DNA from: Asaia sp. W19
Lineage (GTDB): Bacteria > Pseudomonadota > Alphaproteobacteria > Acetobacterales > Acetobacteraceae
Reading direction: 5' to 3'
Assembly (NCBI RefSeq): GCF_003994335.1
Contig: NZ_PNQZ01000013.1
Span: 124,001-188,000, forward strand
Length of the DNA stretch: 64,000 nt
In this document: positions 1 to 9,276 of the stretch, piece by piece
Layout of the letters: every line of letters begins with the position of its first letter
How positions within the stretch are numbered: the first letter of the stretch is position 1
Notes under the pieces: generated by a model
The model's input: only the letters and a program-made list of their open reading frames with translations
Database searches by the model: none
Told to the model about the DNA's origin: nothing
Position numbers and translations under genes: made by a program

Positions 1-1804
1 CATCCGCGCCGCCATTCCCGTGCTCGATCACGACCGCAATGGCATAACGCGGCGCATCATAAGGTGCGAAACAGATGAAAAGCGCATGGGGACGCTCCTC
101 CCAGGGGAGGTTCATCGAATTGAAGTGCCCACTCTCACGCAGTGCGCGCGACACGCGCCTGACCTGAGCCGAACCCGTTTTCCCCGCCATTGCCACATCG
201 GGGATATTCAGCCGGGCTTTAGGCGCCGTTCCGCGCGGCGCATTCACGACATCGAACATGCCTTGACGAATGACCGAAAGATGCGCGTCGGGGATATCGA
301 GCACAGGAGCGGCATCGAGCGGCGTATGCTCGGAATCGTGCTCGTTGATCTTGCGCACCAGATGCGGCGTCACGTTACGCCCGGAAGCGATGCGCGAAAC
401 ATAGGTGGCGAGCTCAAGCGGCGTGACCTGCACGAAACCCTGACCGATGCCGGCATTGACGGTGTCACCCCCATTCCAGTGAAAGCCGTGTTTCTGGCGC
501 CATTCGGGCGTGGGGATCACACCGGCGCGGGTATGGGGAAGCTCTATATCCAGCTTGGTGCCGAGACCGAAGCCATTGGCCATGGCCTTGATGGGCTCCA
601 TGCCGATCTTGCGCGCCGCCAGATAGAAATAGACGTCGCAGCTATACATGAGTGCCTGCTGCATGGTGATGCTTCCATGCCCCCAGCGCGACCAGCAATG
701 AAAACGGACCCCACCCATGTCGTAATAGCCAGGACAGGTGAACCGGTCCTGCGGGCTGACCAGCCCCGATTGCAGCGCAGCCAGAGCCACGGCAGGCTTG
801 AAGGTCGATCCTGGCGGGTAGACACCGGCCACCGTCTTGTTGATGAGCGGGGTACGGACGTTATTCGTCCATTCGATCCATTGAGCGTGGCTCACGCCTG
901 AATCAAACAGGGAGGGATCGAAAGACGGTGTGCTGACCATGGCCAGCACCTCGCCATTACGGCAATCCATCACCACGACGCTGGCAGCCTGATCGCCGAT
1001 GCGGTTGAGCACCATCTGCTGCAGCCCGGCATCGATGGTCAGGACGATCTCGTCACCCTGCTGGCCGTCGACGCGATCCATCTCACCCATGACGCGGCCC
1101 TTGGAGTTGACCTCCATCTCGACAGAGCCCGGCGCGCCGCGCAGCAGATCATCCTGGGTCTGCTCGATACCGGCCCGACCGGCGCGCATGCCCGGCAAAG
1201 CCATCATCGGGCTGGAGGCCACGTCGCGCTCATTGGGAGGCGCGACATAACCAACAATATGCGCCAATTGCGGTCCATAGGGATAAAGCCGCGTCGTGCC
1301 GACATCAATCAGTACGCCAGGAAGGCTCGGCGCGTTCAGTTCGATACGCGCCATGTCATCCCAGCTCAGGAAATCCTTGAGAGCGACAGGCACGTATTTA
1401 CGAATATGGCGCAGGTCGCGCTCGATACGCGCCTGATCACGCTCATCGAGCGCGATGATCTGGCCGAAACGCGCGATGGTCGCGTGGATGTCGGTTGTCT
1501 CCTCCGGCATGAGGAGCGCGCGCCAGTTAACCTTGTTGCCCGCCAGCTGGATGCCGAAGCGATCGACGATCTGCCCGCGTGCCGGGGCAAGCAGACGCTT
1601 GCTCGTCCGATTGCGGGCCGCCAGGTCGCGCAGATGATCGCCCTCATGCACCTGGAGATCATAGAGCTTCTTGCCCAGCACGCCGAGCACGCCTGCCTGG
1701 GTGGCAAGCACGAGCAGGGCGCGGCGCGTGAACACACCGCGCGAGGGCGTTACCTCCTCACGCTTGCTGCGAGTCCGGGATGACTGCGGGCGCTTTGACT
1801 TCAT
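1..1804 (-). CDS. mrdA: Penicillin-binding protein 2 (peptidoglycan transpeptidase), 3' end cut by window edge
   Basis: Transpeptidase that cross-links peptidoglycan during elongation, acting in the inner membrane with the Mre proteins. Read on the minus strand from the ATG at 1804, the frame stays open to base 1 (about 601 residues), so only a short C-terminus should be missing. A basic N-terminus leads into one membrane segment (LLVLATQAGVLGVLG). The PBP dimerisation domain follows, then the transpeptidase domain with the catalytic STFK serine at about residue 333, an SCD (SxN-type) motif in MYSCDVYFY, and KTG in AGKTGSAQ. The start was chosen as the first in-frame ATG; no clear ribosome site precedes it and translation may be coupled to mreD. 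Last gene of the mreBCD-mrdA operon, 111 bp after mreD. Confidence 0.93.
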   Translation of the reverse strand, partial: MKSKRPQSSRTRSKREEVTPSRGVFTRRALLVLATQAGVLGVLGKKLYDLQVHEGDHLRDLAARNRTSKRLLAPARGQIVDRFGIQLAGNKVNWRALLMPEETTDIHATIARFGQIIALDERDQARIERDLRHIRKYVPVALKDFLSWDDMARIELNAPSLPGVLIDVGTTRLYPYGPQLAHIVGYVAPPNERDVASSPMMALPGMRAGRAGIEQTQDDLLRGAPGSVEMEVNSKGRVMGEMDRVDGQQGDEIVLTIDAGLQQMVLNRIGDQAASVVVMDCRNGEVLAMVSTPSFDPSLFDSGVSHAQWIEWTNNVRTPLINKTVAGVYPPGSTFKPAVALAALQSGLVSPQDRFTCPGYYDMGGVRFHCWSRWGHGSITMQQALMYSCDVYFYLAARKIGMEPIKAMANGFGLGTKLDIELPHTRAGVIPTPEWRQKHGFHWNGGDTVNAGIGQGFVQVTPLELATYVSRIASGRNVTPHLVRKINEHDSEHTPLDAAPVLDIPDAHLSVIRQGMFDVVNAPRGTAPKARLNIPDVAMAGKTGSAQVRRVSRALRESGHFNSMNLPWEERPHALFICFAPYDAPRYAIAVVIEHGNGGAD

Positions 1805-1915
1805 CGCGTGGCAACATATCCGCGATACGGAGCGCGCATGGCTACAGGTCCACCTGTCGGGCGTCCGGTCGGAAACGCTGCGCTGCGACGGAACATCATG
1901 CTCAAAACCGGGCCT

Positions 1916-2482
1916 TCAGGCTTGTTCAGGGTCTGCCACCGTGCGACGCGCCCATGCGAACAGGGCGCTCAATGTCGGATAGATACCAATTGTCACCGCA
2001 GCCTGAAAGAGACTCGGCCCCGGTGAGAGGAACGTCAACGTCCCGATACACGCGATGATCCATCCAAACAACGACAAAACAAGAGCAAGACCGCCCAGCA
2101 AGGCCCAGGCGAAGAGAAAGCTGATCCGGCTGAGACCATAGCGCCACAGATGGGCCACGCCGTGAAACACGAGCAGGGAAAACAGGAATACGCCAGGAGG
2201 GCCGAAGCTTAGCATCTCGCAGACCAGACCGACGCAAAAGGTCATGAATGGCGTCATGGATTGGGGGCGATGGGCCGACCAGAAAAACACCGTTGAGGCC
2301 GCGATAGCAAAACCCAGTTCGCTCTGGCCCGGTATGCCAAGCCCCGCCGACAGCACAAACGCGCTGACCACGATGAACAGCGAGGGCAAAAGCGCGCGCA
2401 TGAGCCGGTCCAGCCGACGACGCAGGGTCAAACGCGGGGCGATGCCGGGATGGATGTCAGGCGCGTGACGATGGGTAACCAT
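1916..2482 (-). CDS. mreD: Rod shape-determining protein MreD
   Basis: Small inner-membrane protein of the elongasome, 188 residues. About five hydrophobic segments are visible, for example LLPSLFIVVSAFVLSAGLG and FAWALLGGLALVLSLFGW, in the size range of the family. It begins two bases after the mreC stop, so translation is probably coupled. Family assignment rests on the segment pattern plus position between mreC and mrdA; sequence conservation in MreD is low. Confidence 0.9.
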   Translation of the reverse strand: MVTHRHAPDIHPGIAPRLTLRRRLDRLMRALLPSLFIVVSAFVLSAGLGIPGQSELGFAIAASTVFFWSAHRPQSMTPFMTFCVGLVCEMLSFGPPGVFLFSLLVFHGVAHLWRYGLSRISFLFAWALLGGLALVLSLFGWIIACIGTLTFLSPGPSLFQAAVTIGIYPTLSALFAWARRTVADPEQA

Positions 2483-2484
2483 GC

Positions 2485-3429
2485 CTAGCCCTGCCCCCTT
2501 ATCGGCTTTTGAAACGGCACGAATGGCAGTTCAGGAGCGACCGGCATGGGGGGCATGAGCCTGACGCGACCGGGCGCATCCGGCCCGGCATGATCGGCGC
2601 TCATGTAATTGAAGACGCGCACGATATCGGGATGATCGAGCGAGGCCTCGGGCACCACCACCGGACTGCCGGGGCGCAGATAATGCACCGTCCCCACCAC
2701 GAGCCCTCCTGGCATACCGGCAAAGGCTCCGTGCTCATGCCCGTCCGGGGCGGGTTGCTCGCCCGTCACAACGCGCTCGCCTTCGACCGGACGATTATCC
2801 TGGGCGTAGTAGATGAGCCTGGGATAGGCGGAGCCGTCTCCGGCCATGATCGCGTTGCCGCGCGAGGCGGTAAGCATGACCGGGATACGGCTCGCGTCAT
2901 CATTGATCATCAGAATGCGCACGGTACGGTTACCGGTTTCCGTCACACGCCCCAGCAGCCCGGAGGCGTCGAGTGCAACATCTCCCGGCACGATGTCATG
3001 ATCCTCGCCCACCGCCAGCAGGATAGAACGGCCATATAATCCGCCAGCGTCACGCAAGGCATGGCCGCTCACGAAATTCGGGGCGTTGTCAGGAATCCAG
3101 TGCAGGCTGGCCTTGAGCTGGGCATTCTCATTGGCCAGCGCCACCGCGACATCGTACCAGCGGCGCAGCTTCTGATTCTCGGCGCGCAACCGGACATTCT
3201 CACCCGCAATATCCGTCAGGCCCGTCACCGACTGACGCAGCTGGGCAAAAGCCGTTTCCGGCGCTGCCATCAGGCGATAGGCAGGCGAAAGTCCATCTGC
3301 CAGCTTCAGCCGCGCCGAATCAACGATGGGCCGACGTGTGAGGCCGAGCATGATCAGCCCGATTGCCAGCACGAAAAAAAACGGCAGCATCAGCTTCGCG
3401 AGTGCGTGTCGCCCCTGGATCGACAGCAT
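2485..3429 (-). CDS. mreC: Rod shape-determining protein MreC
   Basis: Periplasmic scaffold protein linking MreB and MreD to PBP2, 314 residues. A single N-terminal membrane segment (about residues 14-30, LPFFFVLAIGLIMLGL) is followed by a short coiled-coil stretch (GENVRLRAENQKLRRWYDVA and on) and a beta-rich domain with the typical DASGLLGRVTE and VRILMINDDASRIPV patches. The C-terminal tail is proline-rich. A possible ribosome site AGGGAG lies before the ATG. The gene sits 21 bp after mreB in the same operon. Confidence 0.94.
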   Translation of the reverse strand: MLSIQGRHALAKLMLPFFFVLAIGLIMLGLTRRPIVDSARLKLADGLSPAYRLMAAPETAFAQLRQSVTGLTDIAGENVRLRAENQKLRRWYDVAVALANENAQLKASLHWIPDNAPNFVSGHALRDAGGLYGRSILLAVGEDHDIVPGDVALDASGLLGRVTETGNRTVRILMINDDASRIPVMLTASRGNAIMAGDGSAYPRLIYYAQDNRPVEGERVVTGEQPAPDGHEHGAFAGMPGGLVVGTVHYLRPGSPVVVPEASLDHPDIVRVFNYMSADHAGPDAPGRVRLMPPMPVAPELPFVPFQKPIRGQG

Positions 3430-3450
3430 CGACGGGATGCTCCCTGGTTA

Positions 3451-4497
<1,047 letters not shown>

Positions 4498-4895
4498 TCA
4501 AGCCTCCTGGCCGAAAGATTTGCGCGCGCGGGTGGCGCCCTGGCTCCTTTTCGCCGACATTCCTTCCTTTTTCGGGAGGAGATACCGGGGGCATGGAAGT
4601 CATGACGCGAGATATTCTGGCGCAGGGCTTACCGGGGCCAAGGGTGGGGAGCAAGACCCCTTGCGGGAAAATTGCAGTTTAATGACCACAATCCAGGATC
4701 CCTGCCACCCGGCCCTGGCAGGGGTTACCTTGCGTTACAAACAATCGCTTCTCTGCCATTTTGGCGCCACGGTAAGAACGCGCGTCCCATGGCGATATGA
4801 CGCCAACCTGTTCACGTCTGAGTGGACCCGGGAAACCCGGGAAACCGCGCTCCGTTCGTGCAGTGTTGACTGAATGACCTAGGATACCCAAGACC
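4498..4895. other. Divergent intergenic region, mreB / glycine-zipper lipoprotein
   Basis: 398 bp between two divergently transcribed genes. No convincing small ORF or RNA gene was seen. It must hold the promoter of the mre operon (minus) and of the lipoprotein gene (plus). TTGACT lies at about 4865, but no -10 box at proper spacing could be assigned. Confidence 0.5.
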
Positions 4896-5165
4896 ATGAC
4901 CAAGCGTTCTATTTCGATCCGCCCGAGCAAGCTTCTGGCTCTCACAGCCTGTGTGGGCATGCTCGGCCTCAGCGCTTGCGGCAACCCCTATGATCCGGGC
5001 GCACGTGCCGGTTCGGGCGCCCTGATCGGCGCTGGCGGCGGTGCAGCCATTGGCGCCCTGGCTGGCGGTGGTCGCGGCGCTGCTATCGGCGCGCTGGCCG
5101 GTGGCGCCCTCGGTGCGGCTGGCGGTGCAGCAACCACCCCGAACCGTCCGCGTTCGGGCTACTGA
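4896..5165 (+). CDS. Glycine-zipper lipoprotein, first of a tandem pair
   Basis: 89-residue predicted outer-membrane lipoprotein. A signal sequence ends in the lipobox LSAC (Cys at about residue 28) and is followed by N-P-Y-D-P-G. The rest is a glycine-zipper domain built of repeated GALIGAGGGAAIGALAGG-like turns, as in YMGG/SlyB/OsmB-type proteins, which are thought to insert in or span the membrane. The following gene at 5189 encodes a paralogue with near-identical DNA in the mature part, so this is a local duplication. Function unknown; envelope stress or outer-membrane integrity is the usual family inference. Confidence 0.85.
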   Translation: MTKRSISIRPSKLLALTACVGMLGLSACGNPYDPGARAGSGALIGAGGGAAIGALAGGGRGAAIGALAGGALGAAGGAATTPNRPRSGY

Positions 5166-5188
5166 TCTGACCTGACTGAGAGAGTATA

Positions 5189-5683
5189 ATGGCCACGCCC
5201 TCCTCGAATTCGACCAGCCTGCCAACACGGCTTGCCGCAACTCTGGGGGTGGCAGGTCTTTGCACTCTGCTCAGCAGCTGCGGAAGCCCATATGACCCTG
5301 GCGCACGTGCCGGGTCTGGCGCCCTGATCGGGGGGGGTGCCGGTGCGGCCATCGGTGCCCTGGCGGGCGGCGGACGTGGCGCCGCAATCGGGGCTTTGGC
5401 CGGCGGGCTTGTAGGCGCTGCCGGTGGCGCGGCCACAACGCCTAACCGTCCGAGTAATACCTACAGCCAGGGCGGGTATTACAATCAGGGGGGTTATTAC
5501 AACCAGGCGCCCCAGCAGGCCTACCCCCAGCAATATGCCCAGCCCGCGCAGAATGGCTACGCTGCTCCGGCTTACCCGGCGCAACCACAGGCTGCGTACC
5601 CGCAAGGGGGATACCCTCAGAATGGCTACCCCACCGCGCAGGGCTATCCCGCCTATAATCAGGGCTACGGCAGCGGTTACTGA
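5189..5683 (+). CDS. Glycine-zipper lipoprotein with Tyr/Gln/Gly-rich tail, second of the pair
   Basis: 164 residues. Signal peptide with lipobox LSSC, then S-P-Y-D-P-G and the same glycine-zipper core as the gene 23 bp upstream. Unlike its neighbour it carries about 75 extra residues of low-complexity sequence rich in Tyr, Gln, Gly, Pro and Ala (GGYYNQGGYYNQ and later AYPQGGYPQNGYPTAQGY). Such tails are often surface-exposed and disordered. Probably co-transcribed with the first copy. The tail was either gained after duplication or lost from the partner. Confidence 0.85.
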   Translation: MATPSSNSTSLPTRLAATLGVAGLCTLLSSCGSPYDPGARAGSGALIGGGAGAAIGALAGGGRGAAIGALAGGLVGAAGGAATTPNRPSNTYSQGGYYNQGGYYNQAPQQAYPQQYAQPAQNGYAAPAYPAQPQAAYPQGGYPQNGYPTAQGYPAYNQGYGSGY

Positions 5684-5728
5684 GCGCGCTGGTACACGAG
5701 AGCCCAGACGGTCCGCCCATTCCATATC

Positions 5729-5766
5729 AAGCCCCCGGCGGTCCGATCATGGCTTCCGGGGTTTTC
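5729..5766 (+). terminator. Possible weak intrinsic terminator after the lipoprotein pair
   Basis: CCCCGG and CCGGGG form a short stem with a 17-base loop, followed by TTTTCTG, about 50 bases after the second lipoprotein stop. The stem is short, so the call is weak. Confidence 0.4.
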
Positions 5767-6040
5767 TGTATATGAGCTGCGCCATCGGCCTCTGAAAAAG
5801 AACGCGAATAGCACGTTCACTCAGGGAGGATGTCTTGCGCGAATGGCGCTCATTCCAGCGGGCGCCTTGCTGAATGGACAAGCGGTGTAGGGTACACCAA
5901 GTGCGTGAACTTAGGCTCCTATCCGAAGCGAGAGCGCCCGACCGGAATATCGGCCGGCGCTCTGGCTGACGTCTCAACCGTAGGGCCATCGAAGCCGCCA
6001 CGAGCTCGATGCTCGCGAGGGCTCTGACAGTTTCTCGTCC
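5767..6040. other. Convergent intergenic region with a GC-rich hairpin
   Basis: Between the lipoprotein pair (plus) and leuA (minus). A strong imperfect hairpin lies at 5932-5962 (arms GAGCGCCCGACCG and CGGCCGGCGCTC, loop GAATAT). It probably ends leuA transcription, although no T-run follows on either strand. A small RNA cannot be excluded. No ORF here is convincing. Confidence 0.45.
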
Positions 6041-7612
6041 TCAGGCAGTCAGCGCTTCAGGCTCGCTCCGGGTGCGCTTGATCAGCAGCTTGTTCAGCGC
6101 ATGGACATAGGCGCGCACGGCGGAAACGACTGTGTCGGCATCTGCACCCTGACCATCCACCATCTTGCCGCCTTCCCGCAGGCGCACAGTAGTCTTGGCC
6201 TGGGCATCCGTCCCTTCGGTCACAGCGCCGACCGAGAACAGTTCGAGAGCCGCCTCATGCGGGAAGATTTCTCCAATCGCCTTGAATGCTGCGTCGACCG
6301 GGCCATTGCCGGTCACCTTCGCGCTGCGCACAGTGCCATCGACCAGCAGTTCGAGCTCGGCTTCTGCGGGACGGCGCGAGCCTGCCTGAATGTCGAGCGA
6401 GACAAAGCGAATACGGTCGTGATCGCGAGTCTCATCATCGACGAGCGCACGGATATCATCGTCGAACACGGTCTTCTTCTGGTCAGCCAGAACCTTGAAG
6501 CGTTCGAACGCGTCCTGAATCTTCTCATCTGGCAACTCGTAGCCCAGCGCCTTGAGCTTGTCGCGAAAAGCTGCGCGGCCCGAATGCTTGCCCAGAACCA
6601 GCGACGTCTTGCTCCAGCCTACGCTCTCGGGCGTCATGATCTCATATGTTGCGGCATTCTTCAGGATACCGTCCTGGTGGATACCGCTCTCATGCGCGAA
6701 GGCGTTGCGACCGACGATGGCCTTGTTGGGCTGCACGTCAAAGCCGGTGATATTTGCGAGCAAACGCGAAATCCCGAGCAGACGCGGCGTCTCGATGCGG
6801 TTCTGGAACGGGATCTTGTCGCGACGTGTACGGATGGCCATCACGATTTCCTCGAGCGCCGCATTACCTGCGCGCTCCCCGATCCCATTGATGGTGCATT
6901 CGATCTGACGCGCCCCGCCTGCCACGGCTGCGAGAGTGTTGGCCACGGCCAGTCCCAGATCGTTATGGTTATGCGTCGAGAAAATCACCTTCTCCGCACC
7001 CGGCACGCGCTCGCGCAGCATGGTGAAGATGGCCTGCAATTCCTCCGGCGTGGTGAAGCCCACCGTGTCGGGGATGTTGATGGTAGTAGCACCATGGCGA
7101 ATGGCCGTCTCGACGCAACGGCACAGGAAATCGGGCTCGGTACGCGACCCGTCCTCGGCCGACCACTGCACGTCATCGGTAAAATGCCGTGATGCCGTGT
7201 TGCCTTGGGCGATCAGCTCCAGCACGGTTTCCGGCTCCATGCGCAGCTTGTACTTCATGTGAAGCGGCGACGTGGAGATGAAGTTGTGAATACGCCGCCG
7301 CGGAGCCTTCGCAATCGCCTCCCCCGCAGCCTCGATGTCACGCTTGCCACCACTCCGGGCCAGACCGCACACAACCGACTCACGCACGGTTTCGGCAATC
7401 TTCTGCACGCTCTCGAAATCGCCGGGAGAGGCCACGGGAAAACCTGCCTCGATCACATCGACACCCAGTTCCTCCAAGGCCTTCGCCATGCGGATCTTTT
7501 CTTCGAGGTTCATCGAGAAGCCGGGTGATTGCTCACCATCACGCAGGGTCGTGTCGAAAATAATGACGCGGTCGTCAGCAACCGTGCCGAAGGAAGGATG
7601 GGAGATGGTCAT
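6041..7612 (-). CDS. leuA: 2-isopropylmalate synthase
   Basis: First committed step of leucine synthesis: condenses acetyl-CoA with 2-oxoisovalerate. 523 residues with the N-terminal TIM barrel (FDTTLRDGEQSPG near the start, metal-binding STHNHNDLG, NGIGERAGN) and a C-terminal LeuA regulatory domain for leucine feedback. The frame extends upstream to 7759, but the ATG at 7612 was chosen because AAAGAGA precedes it and homology begins soon after (MTISHP). Expression is probably controlled by the leader peptide and attenuator directly upstream. Confidence 0.97.
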   Translation of the reverse strand: MTISHPSFGTVADDRVIIFDTTLRDGEQSPGFSMNLEEKIRMAKALEELGVDVIEAGFPVASPGDFESVQKIAETVRESVVCGLARSGGKRDIEAAGEAIAKAPRRRIHNFISTSPLHMKYKLRMEPETVLELIAQGNTASRHFTDDVQWSAEDGSRTEPDFLCRCVETAIRHGATTINIPDTVGFTTPEELQAIFTMLRERVPGAEKVIFSTHNHNDLGLAVANTLAAVAGGARQIECTINGIGERAGNAALEEIVMAIRTRRDKIPFQNRIETPRLLGISRLLANITGFDVQPNKAIVGRNAFAHESGIHQDGILKNAATYEIMTPESVGWSKTSLVLGKHSGRAAFRDKLKALGYELPDEKIQDAFERFKVLADQKKTVFDDDIRALVDDETRDHDRIRFVSLDIQAGSRRPAEAELELLVDGTVRSAKVTGNGPVDAAFKAIGEIFPHEAALELFSVGAVTEGTDAQAKTTVRLREGGKMVDGQGADADTVVSAVRAYVHALNKLLIKRTRSEPEALTA

Positions 7613-7652
7613 GGCAGTCTCTTTTCGTGGCTTTGGACAACAAGATCGTGAA

Positions 7653-7698
7653 CCCCCTGAACGCGCCGGAGAACCCGGCGGCGAAATGCGCTCAGGGG
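7653..7698 (-). promoter_or_regulatory. Attenuator (terminator) hairpin of the leuA leader
   Basis: On the minus strand, the end of the Leu-rich leader ORF runs into a long stem: CCCCTGAGCGC pairs with GCGCGTTCAGGGG, enclosing an inner CGCCGG / CCGGCG hairpin. A T-rich stretch (ATCTTGTTGT) follows and leuA starts about 40 bases later. The left arm overlaps the leader stop codon, as expected if ribosome position decides the fold. Confidence 0.65.
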
Positions 7699-7796
7699 CA
7701 GATAAGTCGAAGCGTACGAAGGAGGAGGCCCGGGCACAGATCAGCGCGTGCGGCGGCACGGGATCCTATGCTGGAGAAGGGCGTCAGAATGTCCAT
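7692..7796 (-). CDS. Leucine leader peptide upstream of leuA
   Basis: 34-codon ORF ending 79 bases before the leuA ATG. Its C-terminal part reads GLLLRTLRL, with five leucine codons (CTC, CTC, CTT, CTT, CTT) among nine. A good Shine-Dalgarno, AGGAAGGG, lies five bases before its ATG. Position, Leu cluster and the hairpin over its stop codon fit a ribosome-mediated transcription attenuator that stalls when charged tRNA-Leu is scarce. The function is inferred; the ORF and codons are seen directly. Confidence 0.72.
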   Translation of the reverse strand: MDILTPFSSIGSRAAARADLCPGLLLRTLRLICP

Positions 7797-7806
7797 GACG
7801 CCCTTC
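7776..7806 (-). promoter_or_regulatory. Perfect 11-bp hairpin over the leader ribosome site
   Basis: GAAGGGCGTCA and TGACGCCCTTC pair perfectly around a nine-base loop. On the minus strand the first arm holds the leader peptide's Shine-Dalgarno and the first base of its ATG, so the fold would hide that start. It also lies 45 bases after the amidase stop and could serve as that gene's terminator, though no T-run follows. Confidence 0.5.
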
Positions 7807-7851
7807 CTACTGTAAAAGACAGGGTCTTGCCTAGCGCGACAGAGACAATTT

Positions 7852-8757
7852 CTACCCTGCGCGCGCAATATTCGTTGTCGTGGAAGCGAAATAGCGATCG
7901 ATCGCTGCGCTCATGGCGCTGGCTACCTGCTGCCGATACGCCCCCTGACGCAAGGCCGCCTCATCATGGCGATTGGACATGAATCCCATCTCCACAAGCA
8001 CAGAGGGAATGTCGGCAGATTTCAGCACCACGAAGGCGGCGTGCCGTGCCGGGTGGCGCAGCAGGCCGATACGCGGCTGGAATGCCGAAACGACACTGGC
8101 CGCCATATGGGCAGACCCGCGCCGGGTTTCTTCATTGACGAGGCTTGCCAGGATATCCTGCACCTCGGACGACATGCCGTGAAATGCTGGCCCGGCAAAA
8201 CGATCCGCACTGTTCTCGGTCTGGGCCAGCGAGGCCGTCTGAGCATCGGACGCACCATTGGACAATGTATAGACGCTGGCCCCGCGCACATCAGGATCAT
8301 GCAGCGCGTCGGCATGCATGGAGATGAAGAGCTGGGCCTTGTGCCGATGTGCCAGATCGACACGCCCCTCCAACGGAATGAAATGATCATCCGCGCGCGT
8401 CATCACCACGTCATAACGGCCTGACGCCTTGATCTGACGGTAGAGTTCCTTCGCCGCGGCGGCGGCGATGTGCTTCTCGTAAGTGCCACTCACACCGATC
8501 GCTCCGGGATCCTTCCCTCCGTGGCCAGGGTCGAGCATGATGACCGGACGGGGCGGGGCGGCCGTACCGATCACCGCAGGCGCCTTGGCTGGACCGTGCG
8601 CCGAGGCATGATGCGTTGGCTTATGCGCGACGCTCTTATGGACCGCGCTCTTGTGGGCCGAAGCAAACCCCGTGAGCGGCCTCAACAATGCCCCGGTCAT
8701 CAACGACCCGCCAAGCAGATTCGCCACCTGACGGCGGGTCGGATCGAAAACGGGCAT
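7852..8757 (-). CDS. N-acetylmuramoyl-L-alanine amidase (Amidase_3), Tat-type export
   Basis: Zinc amidase that cuts the bond between MurNAc and the stem peptide, acting in the periplasm in cell separation. 301 residues from the ATG at 8757. The N-terminus has a twin-arginine-like signal (DPTRRQVANLLGG then a hydrophobic stretch ending TGFASA), followed by a His/Ala/Lys-rich linker and the Amidase_3 domain. The zinc and catalytic residues are visible: DPGHGGKDPG, YEKH, SMHADA and the distal Glu in EMGFMSN. The frame is open further upstream to 9060, but GAGG before 8757 and the signal sequence favour this start. Resembles AmiC without its AMIN domain. Confidence 0.9.
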   Translation of the reverse strand: MPVFDPTRRQVANLLGGSLMTGALLRPLTGFASAHKSAVHKSVAHKPTHHASAHGPAKAPAVIGTAAPPRPVIMLDPGHGGKDPGAIGVSGTYEKHIAAAAAKELYRQIKASGRYDVVMTRADDHFIPLEGRVDLAHRHKAQLFISMHADALHDPDVRGASVYTLSNGASDAQTASLAQTENSADRFAGPAFHGMSSEVQDILASLVNEETRRGSAHMAASVVSAFQPRIGLLRHPARHAAFVVLKSADIPSVLVEMGFMSNRHDEAALRQGAYRQQVASAMSAAIDRYFASTTTNIARAG

Positions 8758-9276
8758 AAGCGACCTCAAACAGGAAGAGCGACTGTCTATTTTCTGGCGT
8801 AGAAATGCGGTGTCAACATGGCAGGGGCGAGCGTCTTGCACGGATCGCCGTTTTACGTCATCCTGTGGAAGAAGGATCACGAAACGGTCGATCCGGCGCC
8901 AGGACGCAGCCCCGTACACAGGGGCGTTATCTGACGCGCCGCTCCCGTTTTCCGCCATGCTTCGCGCGTCATCACGGTTTGCAAGAGCCCTCCCTTCCCG
9001 CTGGCATAGCCGCTGGATGTCAAGAGAGGTCAGTCTTCGAACACGGGGCGCAGATGACAACTCGCAGGGGCCGCATGAAATCTGCCAGTCTCGTTTTGTG
9101 GAAAACTACCGGAGCGGGCTTTGCCCTGCGTCCGACGCTGTTCCGCGAGCGCTGGTCCTATGGCCTTTTTTCACAAACCACGCCTCGACATTCTGCCGCG
9201 CGCGCCGGAACAGCCACTGTGTCTGCACAGGGCTTGCACCCGGCCGTGACAAAGGCCGACCGGAGTCTCCCTATTT
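8758..9276. other. 519-bp divergent region between amidase gene and rne
   Basis: Must hold the promoters of the amidase (minus) and RNase E (plus) genes. The length leaves room for a long rne 5' leader; rne is autoregulated through its leader in enterobacteria, but I saw no recognisable conserved fold here. ORFs crossing it have no recognisable product. Confidence 0.45.

Noticed and set aside
20-1783. Plus-strand ORFs of 293 and 174 residues
   Set aside because: Antisense shadows of mrdA, whose minus-strand frame is continuous and carries STFK and KTG motifs.
4602-4740. Possible small RNA between mreB and the lipoprotein gene
   Set aside because: No stable hairpin with a U-tract and no promoter could be assigned.
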